Source of the DNA: Fermentibacter danicus | GTDB taxonomy: Bacteria; Fermentibacterota; Fermentibacteria; Fermentibacterales; Fermentibacteraceae | Length of the DNA stretch: 11,791 bases | Direction: 5' to 3' | NCBI GenBank assembly: GCA_001618615.1 | Contig: LKHB01000191.1 | Span: 1 to 11,791, forward strand | Shown here: piece by piece, positions 6,136 to 11,791 of the stretch | How positions within the stretch are numbered: the stretch's first letter is position 1 | Layout: every line of letters starts with the position of its first letter | Program-made: the position numbers and the translations under genes | Notes under the pieces: model-generated | Database searches by the model: none | What the model saw: the letters and a program-made list of their open reading frames with translations, nothing else | Told to the model about the DNA's origin: nothing

Positions 6136-6957
6136 ATGAAATCAGGACGCCGCATCATCGACATGCACGTTCATACCGACGATTCGCCCGACGCCGACAT
6201 CCCCGCCGCGGACGTCGCGGCCCGAGCGGCGGGCGAAGGGCTCCTCGGAATCGGATTCGTAGCGCACGTGGACTTCCATCCCGCCGACCGCTGCAGAGGC
6301 GCCTTCTCCGCGGAAGCCTACTCGCGATCCCTGGAGCGGGCGCGGGAGATGCTTGGAAGCCCTGTTCTCCTGACAGGCATCGAGGTCGGCGAGCCCCATC
6401 TCTTCATCGCGGAGGCGATGGAGAAGGCGGACGGCATGTGTCTCGACTTCGTAACCGGGGGTCTGCACTGGATCGGTGAAAGGTCTGTCCTGGACGCCTC
6501 GGGGTTCGCCGGGGTCGATCCCCTGGCTCTGGTCGAGGAGTATCTGAGGGTGAGCGTCGAGATGGCATCTGATGCGTCGATCGACATCCTGGCGCACCTG
6601 GGTGTCTGGCGACGGGGGCTCGCACGCGCCGGCGGCCGGGTGGACATTGACGAGACCAGACTCTGGCCGGGGTTGCTGTGGCGGCTGTTCGAGGCGATGA
6701 CGGACAGGGGGATCGCGCTGGAAGTCAACACGGCGGGGCTCAGGAGGCCTGAGTCGGTCACCTATCCGACGGCATCCGTCCTCCGGTTCTACCGGGAATG
6801 CGGCGGGAGGATCGTCACCATCGGCTCGGACACCCATTCCGAGTCTCATGCGTTCTACGGCCTGTCACAGGGGGTGGAGATCCTCGCCTCCGTGGGTTTC
6901 ACCGAGGCCTTCGGCTTCAGGGACAGACGCCCGTTCCCGTACCCGATCAAGGCGTAG
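6136..6957 (+). CDS. PHP-domain phosphoesterase, histidinol-phosphatase-like
   Basis: A 273-residue PHP-family metallohydrolase, close to the usual length of HisJ-type histidinol phosphatases. Trinuclear metal ligands are visible in order: HVH (11, 13), VAH (His44), GIEVGE (Glu83), GGLHW (His111), ILAH (His154) and SDTH (Asp232, His234). HisJ enzymes hydrolyse L-histidinol phosphate in histidine synthesis, but other members of this family act on nucleotides or sugar phosphates, and no his gene lies nearby. ATG 6136 is chosen because GGGAAGGGA precedes it and the fold begins at IIDMHVH; an upstream extension to 5956 would overlap the divergent lamin-tail gene. It converges on serS with a 24-base gap and no clear terminator. 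Confidence 0.85.
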   Translation: MKSGRRIIDMHVHTDDSPDADIPAADVAARAAGEGLLGIGFVAHVDFHPADRCRGAFSAEAYSRSLERAREMLGSPVLLTGIEVGEPHLFIAEAMEKADGMCLDFVTGGLHWIGERSVLDASGFAGVDPLALVEEYLRVSVEMASDASIDILAHLGVWRRGLARAGGRVDIDETRLWPGLLWRLFEAMTDRGIALEVNTAGLRRPESVTYPTASVLRFYRECGGRIVTIGSDTHSESHAFYGLSQGVEILASVGFTEAFGFRDRRPFPYPIKA

Positions 6958-6981
6958 GAAGCGGGTCTGCCGGTTCCGCCT

Positions 6982-8262
6982 TCAGGAGGCCGGCGTTCTC
7001 CGGCGTGCCGGATCCGAGGCCAGAAGCCGCTCGATGTCTTCGAGCAGCCATTCGCCGCAGCCGTCCGCCCTCTGCCTGTTCTCCACCAGAGCGGCGATGA
7101 GCCGGGGGAGGGCCAGGCCGGAGCCGTTGAGCGTGTGCACGAACCTGGTCTTCCCGCCGCCCGCCGGCCGGAACCTGATGTTCCCCCGCCTGGCCTGGAA
7201 ATCGCGGAAGTTCGACACAGACGATACTTCGAGCCACCTCTGCTGACCGCCCGACCAGATCTCGAGATCGCAGCATCTGGCGGCCGAGAAGCTCAGGTCG
7301 CCGGTCGAGAGAAGCATCACGCGATAGGGGACGCCGAGCGTCCTGAGCAGGGAGCAGGCCTGTTCGATCATCTCCTCGTGCGCCGCCGACGATCTGTCCG
7401 GATGTTCCAGCCTCACCATCTCGACCTTCTCGAACTGATGGACCCTGTTCAGGCCCCGGGTCTCCCTTCCGTAGGAGCCGGCCTCCCGCCTGAAGCAGGG
7501 GGTGTAGCAGCACATCCTGACGGGGAGGTCCTTCTCGTCCAGCGTCTCTCCCCGGTAGAGGTTCGTGACGGGCACCTCGCCGGTCGGGATCAGGTACAGC
7601 CCGTCTCCCGGCAGGGAGTACATGTCGTCGCCCAGCTTCGGGAGCTGCCCCGTGGCCGTCATGCTGTCGGCGGACGCGAGGAAGGGCGGCCAGATCTCCT
7701 CCATTCCCGAAGCCGAATGGCGGTCCAGCATCCAGGAGATGAGGGTCCGCTGAAGCCTCGCAGCCCATCCCCGGAGCAGGATGAAGTTGGATCCGGCGAT
7801 CCTGCCGGCGGCTTCGAAGTCGAGCACGCCCTCGAGGAGATCCCAGTGAGGCCTGGGTTCGAAGTCGAACGCAGGCTTCTCCCCCCATTCGCGCAGCACG
7901 ACGTTGGCGGATGCGTCCCTCCCCCTGGGAACGTCCTCGTCCGGTATGTTGGGGAAGGACAGCTCCAGGGTCTCCATCTCGGCTCCGAGGGCCTTCTCCC
8001 GTGCCTCCAGCTCCTGGATTCCGTCGCCTGTGCCTCTGGCCTCCTCCATGAGAGCGGCCGCATCCCCGCCGTCCCTCCTGGCGGCGGAGACCTGCCTGGA
8101 AAGCTCGTTCCTGCGCCTGCGCAGGCCGTCCAGCTCGACCGTGGCGTTCCTCCTGGCCTCGTCGCATGCAAGCCATCGGTCGATACGGCAGGGTTCGTTC
8201 TTGGATTCGCAAGCCTGCCTGACCTTCTCCGGGTCGTGTCTCAGCAGCTCTCTGTCGAGCAT
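6982..8262 (-). CDS. serS: Seryl-tRNA synthetase
   Basis: Class II synthetase that charges tRNA-Ser (and tRNA-Sec) with serine in the cytoplasm; 426 residues, normal size. The N-terminal coiled-coil arm that grips the long variable loop spans roughly residues 30-105 (RRRRNELSRQVSAARR ... EAREKALGAEMETLE), then LSFPNIPDEDVPRG. The catalytic domain has TGQLPKLGDDMY, LIPTGEVPVTNLY, motif 2 (FRREAGSYGRETRGLNRVHQFEKVE), SSVSNFRDFQARR and motif 3 (NGSGLALPRLIAALVENRQ). ATG 8262 has GGAG nine bases ahead. It is the last gene of the minus-strand run, 37 bases after the lipid kinase. Whether it shares that transcript or has its own promoter is unclear. Confidence 0.97.
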   Translation of the reverse strand: MLDRELLRHDPEKVRQACESKNEPCRIDRWLACDEARRNATVELDGLRRRRNELSRQVSAARRDGGDAAALMEEARGTGDGIQELEAREKALGAEMETLELSFPNIPDEDVPRGRDASANVVLREWGEKPAFDFEPRPHWDLLEGVLDFEAAGRIAGSNFILLRGWAARLQRTLISWMLDRHSASGMEEIWPPFLASADSMTATGQLPKLGDDMYSLPGDGLYLIPTGEVPVTNLYRGETLDEKDLPVRMCCYTPCFRREAGSYGRETRGLNRVHQFEKVEMVRLEHPDRSSAAHEEMIEQACSLLRTLGVPYRVMLLSTGDLSFSAARCCDLEIWSGGQQRWLEVSSVSNFRDFQARRGNIRFRPAGGGKTRFVHTLNGSGLALPRLIAALVENRQRADGCGEWLLEDIERLLASDPARRRTPAS

Positions 8263-8290
8263 TTCGCGGTTCTCCGTTTCGTTCGAATGT

Positions 8291-8314
8291 CCCCGGGGAT
8301 CAGAGAATCCGGGG
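8291..8314 (-). other. GC hairpin at the end of the lipid kinase gene
   Basis: CCCCGG (8291-8296) and CCGGGG (8309-8314) can pair, with the kinase's TGA (8302-8300) in the loop. There is no T tract, so termination is doubtful. It may slow ribosomes or polymerase between the kinase and serS. Confidence 0.25.
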
Positions 8315-8647
8315 CACGAATATCAGTACGCCGATTATCAGAGCACAGATGGCGGCGACGAGGACGCCGGCCGCAGCTACATCCTTGGCTGCGCCGACGA
8401 GCGGGTGCCTTTCGGGAGCTGTCCTGTCGGCGAGCAGCTCGAGCGCGGTATTGATGGCCTCGGCGCTCCATACGGTCGAGACGGCTATCACTATCGCGAT
8501 CCATTCAAGGGTGGAGAGCCCCGCCGCAAAGCCCGCCGCAACCACGGCGACGGTGGCCGCGAGGTGTATCCTGGCGTTGACCTGTCCGGCCACCAGGGTC
8601 CGCAGGCCTCTGAAGGCGTGTCTGAAGCTGGCTGTCCTGGCCTTCAA
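8300..8647 (-). CDS. DgkA/UdpK-type undecaprenol or diacylglycerol kinase
   Basis: A 115-residue small integral-membrane kinase. After a basic, amphipathic N-terminus (MKARTASFRHAFRGLRTL) there are three hydrophobic helices at about 28-46, 49-67 and 91-113. The family signature lies between helices 2 and 3: AEAINTALELLADR (catalytic Glu and Asn), then HPLVGAAKDVAAAGVL. The HPL..AAKD form resembles the Gram-positive undecaprenol kinases more than E. coli DgkA, and the neighbours (sugar-phosphate transferase and PAP2) favour a carrier-lipid role. It would phosphorylate undecaprenol with ATP at the inner membrane. The start is TTG 8647, supported by GGAGG four bases ahead. It follows the PAP2 gene after 10 bases. 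Confidence 0.9.
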   Translation of the reverse strand: MKARTASFRHAFRGLRTLVAGQVNARIHLAATVAVVAAGFAAGLSTLEWIAIVIAVSTVWSAEAINTALELLADRTAPERHPLVGAAKDVAAAGVLVAAICALIIGVLIFVPRIL

Positions 8648-8657
8648 GGATCCTCCA

Positions 8658-9389
8658 TCATCTCACGAAGGGGATTATCCCGTCGCCGGAGACCGAGAGC
8701 CCGATGATCGGACCACTCCCGTTCCGGCGGCGTTGGAATCCATTCTCCGCACCATCGTCCCCGTCCAGATCCGCCATCGCCAGGCCGGCCGCCGTCCCCA
8801 GCGCGAGTCCCGCCACGACGTCGGAGACGTGGTGTACGCCCCTGTGTATCCTCGAGAGGGCGGTGAAGGCCGACAGGACGGCGAGCGGAACTCCTGCGCC
8901 GGGCCCGTGCTCGCTCCAGACGACCGCCGCGACCGCCGCGGAGGATGTGGAGTGGAAGGACGGGAAGCTCAGGTTGTCCGAGCCGTCAGGCCTCTCCCTC
9001 CCGGTGCAGATCTTCAGGAGGCCGCATATCCCGCCGCCCATCACCAGGGCCTCCGTGCAGCGCATGCCGGTCTGTTCGAGCGCGTGATTCCCGGAGATCC
9101 CGCCGGCGGCCCAGGCCGCCGACGTCAGCGCGATCGAGGGATATCCGAAGATCAGGTTGCAGGCGCTCGACGCATCGTCCGCGAAGCCTGTGCCCATAAA
9201 ACCGGAAAGGTCGTCTCCGGGTTCGAGGATAAGGGCGGCTGCCGTCGCCGCCGCGCCGGCCCCCGCCGCAGGGCTCGAGATCATCCCCGGGAAGCCCTCC
9301 CCGATGTCGTCCACGAACGAATCGAGGGAGCCGAGCGAGATCAGCAGGAGCAGGACGGCGGGCAACTCATCCCCCGGACCGGGCGGCAT
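8658..9389 (-). CDS. PAP2-family lipid phosphatase
   Basis: A membrane phosphatase with all three PAP2 signatures: KICTGRERP (Lys126, Arg133, Pro134), PSFHS (143-147, with Phe where PSGH is common) and SRIHRGVHHVSD (Arg180, His186, Asp190). Likely substrates are undecaprenyl diphosphate, phosphatidic acid or similar lipids, hydrolysed on the periplasmic side. The N-terminus has a hydrophobic AVLLLLISLG segment, followed by further Ala/Gly-rich hydrophobic stretches. The C-terminal tail after about residue 205 is polar (DLDGDDGAENGFQRRRNGSG). ATG 9389 overlaps the aminotransferase end by 23 bases and has a weak ribosome site. TTG 9365, just after the aminotransferase TGA with GGGGGA ahead, is an equally good start. 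Its place directly before a lipid kinase supports a carrier-lipid substrate. Confidence 0.88.
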   Translation of the reverse strand: MPPGPGDELPAVLLLLISLGSLDSFVDDIGEGFPGMISSPAAGAGAAATAAALILEPGDDLSGFMGTGFADDASSACNLIFGYPSIALTSAAWAAGGISGNHALEQTGMRCTEALVMGGGICGLLKICTGRERPDGSDNLSFPSFHSTSSAAVAAVVWSEHGPGAGVPLAVLSAFTALSRIHRGVHHVSDVVAGLALGTAAGLAMADLDGDDGAENGFQRRRNGSGPIIGLSVSGDGIIPFVR

Positions 9390-10530
9390 AGTGACTCTTC
9401 ACCGCCTGCACGACCTCTCCCAGCTCCTCCTCCGTCAGCTCGCCGAAGACGGGAAGTGACAGCACCTCCCGGGATGCCCTCTCCGCCTCGGGGAAGTCGC
9501 CGGCGGCGTATCCCAGGGAGGAGAAGCACTCCTGGAGATGCAGAGGAAGGGGGTAGTAAACGGCGCAGCCTATGCCCAGGGACTTCAGATGGGCCATGAG
9601 CCCGTCCCTGTCGACAGCCCGGATGGTGTACTGGTTGTAGACGGACCAGGCCCGTGGGTCGATGACGGGGAGCGTGATTTCGTCAATATCCGCGAAAGCC
9701 TCCGCGTAGAACGCGGCGTTGCGCCTCCGTCCCTCGTGCCACTCGTCCAGACGGCGCAGCTTCACCGAGAGGAATCCCGCCTGGATGGCGTCCATCCTGC
9801 TGTTTGTGCCGATCTCCCTGTGGACGTACCCCTGGCCGCCGTGCTCCCGGAGGCTCACCAGCCTGTCGGCCAGCGCGCAGTCGTCGGTTGTGATCGCGCC
9901 GGCGTCGCCCAGCGCGCCCAGGTTCTTGGAGGGGAAGAAGCTGAAGCAGCCCACCCGTCCAAAGGCGCCGGCCCTGCGCTCCTTCCACATCGCGCCTATC
10001 GACTGGCAGGCGTCCTCCACCAGGGATACGCCCCAGTCGGAGCAGATATGCTCTATGCTGTCCATGTCGGCGATCTGGCCGAAGAGGTCGACCGCCGTCA
10101 CAGCCCGGACGACGCTCCCCGTGTTCCTGTCCACCGTGCCCCTGTCGGTAAGCGCGCAGTTGGTCTCGAACCAGTGCTTGATGGCTGCGGGGCTGATGTT
10201 GAACGTGTCGGGGAGTATGTCGACGAAGACCGGGATGCCGCCCGCGCGGGCTATCGCGCCTGCTGTAGCGAAGAAGGTGAACGGCGTCGTCACGACCTCG
10301 TCGCCCGGCTTCAGATCGAGCGCCTGGAGCGCAAGGATGAGAGCGTCGGTTCCGGAAGCGCAGCCTACCGCCCTGCGGGTGTCGCAGTAATCCGCGAGGT
10401 CGTGTTCGAATCTCTCCAGTACGGGGCCCTTTATGAATCGCGAGCAGGACAGGGCTTCGTCCAGAACAGCCCGGAGTTCCGCCAGGACAGGGGCGTGCTG
10501 CCGCGATAAATCAAGGAGAGGGACCGGCAT
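9367..10530 (-). CDS. DegT/DnrJ/EryC1-family sugar aminotransferase
   Basis: PLP-dependent fold-type I enzyme, 387 residues, that transfers an amino group to a keto position on a nucleotide-linked sugar. Motifs: VPLLDLSRQH at the N-terminus, GCASGTDALILAL (56-68), PFTFFAT (83-89), VEDACQS (Asp173 binds the pyridine nitrogen), FFPSKNLGALGDAGA with the Schiff-base Lys202, GTNSRMDAIQAGFL (231-244), and YYPLPLHLQECF. The YYPLPLHLQ form is reminiscent of WbpE-like enzymes acting on UDP-3-keto-GlcNAc-uronate. Compared with short members there is an insertion of about ten residues (ALTDRGTVDRNTG) before AVDLFGQ. ATG 10530 has GGAGG five bases ahead. It lies 13 bases after the sugar-phosphate transferase, so the product sugar is probably built into the same glycan. 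Confidence 0.95.
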   Translation of the reverse strand: MPVPLLDLSRQHAPVLAELRAVLDEALSCSRFIKGPVLERFEHDLADYCDTRRAVGCASGTDALILALQALDLKPGDEVVTTPFTFFATAGAIARAGGIPVFVDILPDTFNISPAAIKHWFETNCALTDRGTVDRNTGSVVRAVTAVDLFGQIADMDSIEHICSDWGVSLVEDACQSIGAMWKERRAGAFGRVGCFSFFPSKNLGALGDAGAITTDDCALADRLVSLREHGGQGYVHREIGTNSRMDAIQAGFLSVKLRRLDEWHEGRRRNAAFYAEAFADIDEITLPVIDPRAWSVYNQYTIRAVDRDGLMAHLKSLGIGCAVYYPLPLHLQECFSSLGYAAGDFPEAERASREVLSLPVFGELTEEELGEVVQAVKSHYAARSGG

Positions 10531-10543
10531 GGGATCCTCCGTG

Positions 10544-11791
10544 CTAGTGGGCGCCCTTTCCGGTGATCATCACGATCATCGTGCGGAGCATTATCTCCAG
10601 ATCCAGGAACAGCGACTGGTTCTCGATGTAGTAGAAGTCGTACTTGAGCTTGTCCCCGATGCTTTCCACCGTATCCGAGTATTCCAGCTTGACCTGTGCC
10701 CATCCGGTTATGCCGGGCTTCACCGTCAGCCTCTTCTCGAAGAACGGGTAGACCTTCTTGAGTTCCTCGACGATCTGGGGACGCTCCGGCCTCGGACCGA
10801 CCACGGACATATCTCCCCTCAGGACGTTGATGAACTGAGGAATCTCGTCCAGGCGGGTCTTCCTTATGAAGGCCCCGACCCTGGTGATCCGCGGGTCGTT
10901 CTTTCCCGCCCAGACGGGGCCGGTGTTCTTCTCCGCATCGCTGACCATGCTCCGGAACTTCAGGATCGAGAAGATCCTGCCGCCCTTGCCGACCCTCTCC
11001 TGCGAGTAGAAGACGGTGCCCCGGCTGTCGAGCTTGATGGCGATCGCGATGGCAAGCAGTACGGGGGAGCTGATCAGGAGCACGAACGAGCTGAAGATGT
11101 AATCCGAGATGGTCTTCGTGAGTTTCTGCCAGAAGGGCAGCCGATCCGGCATCAGTTCCATGAGCTGCTCCCCATGGATCTGCGTGTTGTGAACGTGCCC
11201 GGCGATGACGTCGAACAGATCCGGCACGATCTTCACCCGGACCCCGGAGCCGGACGCGGGCAGGAGCATGGAGAGAATGTCATAATGGAAGTTCGATGCA
11301 AGGGTGATGATTATCTCGGTTATCCCCTCCCTCTCGATGATTTGCGGTAGATCGGATGTGTCGCCGAGAATCCTCCCCGCCGGTACACTGTTCTCCCCGT
11401 CCGCGTCGGCCGTCTTCACGAATCCGACGATCCTGTAGCCGAGAGCTGGCCTGGCCGCCAGGTCGGCATCGAGCCTTAGAGCCTCGGGACCGGTGCCCAC
11501 GATCGCAGTTCTTCGCCAGACCAGCCCGCGCTCGGCGAGCTTCATTTCCGCCACCCTGGTCACGCCCCTCGCCAGGAAGACCGCGGCGAGCATGAGGCAA
11601 TAGTAGAAAAGCATGATCCATCTGCCTATGGTGAAGCCCGGGGCGATCAGGAACGTAAGGGCGGCAAGCAGCACCATGCCGGCCGTCACAGGCCTGGCCG
11701 TCATCCTCATCTCGTCGGTCCAGCTCCTGTCCCAGTGCATGGTGTAGCAGCCCGCCACGGCGAAGACAGCCAACCAGTACAGAACCGATCC
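10544..11791 (-). CDS. Polyprenyl-phosphate sugar-phosphate transferase (WcaJ/WbaP type), 5' partial
   Basis: Initiating glycosyl-phosphotransferase of exopolysaccharide or O-antigen synthesis: it moves a sugar-1-phosphate from a nucleotide sugar to undecaprenyl phosphate at the inner membrane. The gene runs off the right edge; 415 residues are visible, opening GSVLYWLAVF with no start. The N-terminal part holds membrane helices (GMVLLAALTFLIA, GRWIMLFYYCLML), then a Rossmann-like domain (AIVGTGPEA ... RIVGFVK). The catalytic bacterial-sugar-transferase domain follows the membrane segment YIFSSFVLLISSPVLLAIAIAI: SQERVGKGG, FSILKFRSM, TRLDEIPQFINVLRGDMSVVGPRPE and PGITGWAQV. The tail ends LRTMIVMITGKGAH. 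The exact sugar (glucose, galactose or an N-acetyl-amino sugar) cannot be told. It is the first visible gene of the run and probably the operon continues to the right. Confidence 0.95.
   Translation of the reverse strand, partial: GSVLYWLAVFAVAGCYTMHWDRSWTDEMRMTARPVTAGMVLLAALTFLIAPGFTIGRWIMLFYYCLMLAAVFLARGVTRVAEMKLAERGLVWRRTAIVGTGPEALRLDADLAARPALGYRIVGFVKTADADGENSVPAGRILGDTSDLPQIIEREGITEIIITLASNFHYDILSMLLPASGSGVRVKIVPDLFDVIAGHVHNTQIHGEQLMELMPDRLPFWQKLTKTISDYIFSSFVLLISSPVLLAIAIAIKLDSRGTVFYSQERVGKGGRIFSILKFRSMVSDAEKNTGPVWAGKNDPRITRVGAFIRKTRLDEIPQFINVLRGDMSVVGPRPERPQIVEELKKVYPFFEKRLTVKPGITGWAQVKLEYSDTVESIGDKLKYDFYYIENQSLFLDLEIMLRTMIVMITGKGAH

Noticed and set aside
7135..8454. 439-codon plus-strand open frame opposite serS
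   Set aside because: It is the antisense shadow of an unmistakable seryl-tRNA synthetase and shows no domain or ribosome site.
8349..9599. 416-codon plus-strand open frame opposite the kinase, PAP2 and aminotransferase
   Set aside because: Low-complexity Arg/Pro-rich product antisense to three genes with intact catalytic motifs.
1..11791. CRISPR array, tRNA, transposon ends or phage genes
   Set aside because: No regularly spaced repeats, cloverleaf-like sequence, transposase motif or long terminal inverted repeats were found by eye.

Overview
This window is GC-rich, densely packed bacterial DNA, most likely a contig from an uncultured diderm. Two NN runs (620-621 and 1072-1073) look like assembly joins. 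A predicted outer-membrane lipoprotein or barrel, a signal-peptide-bearing lamin-tail protein and an envelope-polysaccharide locus point to a Gram-negative-type cell. The phylum cannot be fixed from sequence alone; a candidate phylum near the FCB group is only a guess. No rRNA, tRNA, CRISPR array, transposase or phage gene was seen. The longest stretch without a gene is about 105 bases.

Layout, left to right. (1) 106-3015, minus strand, read right to left: elbB (DJ-1/PfpI family), then a GT-C type polytopic glycosyltransferase, then a family-2 glycosyltransferase (GT2). Each NN run lies inside one of the glycosyltransferases, and the reading frame changes across it, so simple ORF calling breaks both genes. 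(2) 3116-3952, minus: a secreted or membrane-anchored metallophosphoesterase, separated from elbB by a terminator-like hairpin with a T6 tract. (3) 4047-4715, plus: a predicted lipoprotein/outer-membrane protein, divergent from the phosphoesterase. An 18-bp perfect palindrome lies almost exactly midway between the two starts. (4) 4712-6072, minus: a lamin-tail-domain secreted protein followed by a methylated-DNA-protein-cysteine methyltransferase that has no ATG, GTG or TTG start in the right place. (5) 6136-6957, plus: a PHP-domain phosphoesterase of the histidinol-phosphatase type. (6) 6982-11791, minus: a tight run of a polyprenyl-phosphate sugar-phosphate transferase (cut by the window edge), a DegT/DnrJ sugar aminotransferase, a PAP2 phosphatase, a DgkA/UdpK-type lipid kinase, and serS.

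How the genes fit together. The right-hand run reads as an envelope glycan module. The transferase would load the first sugar phosphate onto undecaprenyl phosphate and the aminotransferase would make an amino-sugar donor. The PAP2 enzyme could dephosphorylate undecaprenyl diphosphate, and the small kinase could phosphorylate undecaprenol, so both would refill the same carrier pool. The left-hand GT-C and GT2 enzymes could act in the same broad process (GT-C enzymes use polyprenyl-linked sugars), but no direct link is shown. I found known families in unusual arrangements, and no wholly new system. The points most worth checking are the two collapsed gaps, the start-less methyltransferase, the attenuator-like element in front of elbB, the centred palindrome, and the carrier-recycling gene pair inside the polysaccharide operon.
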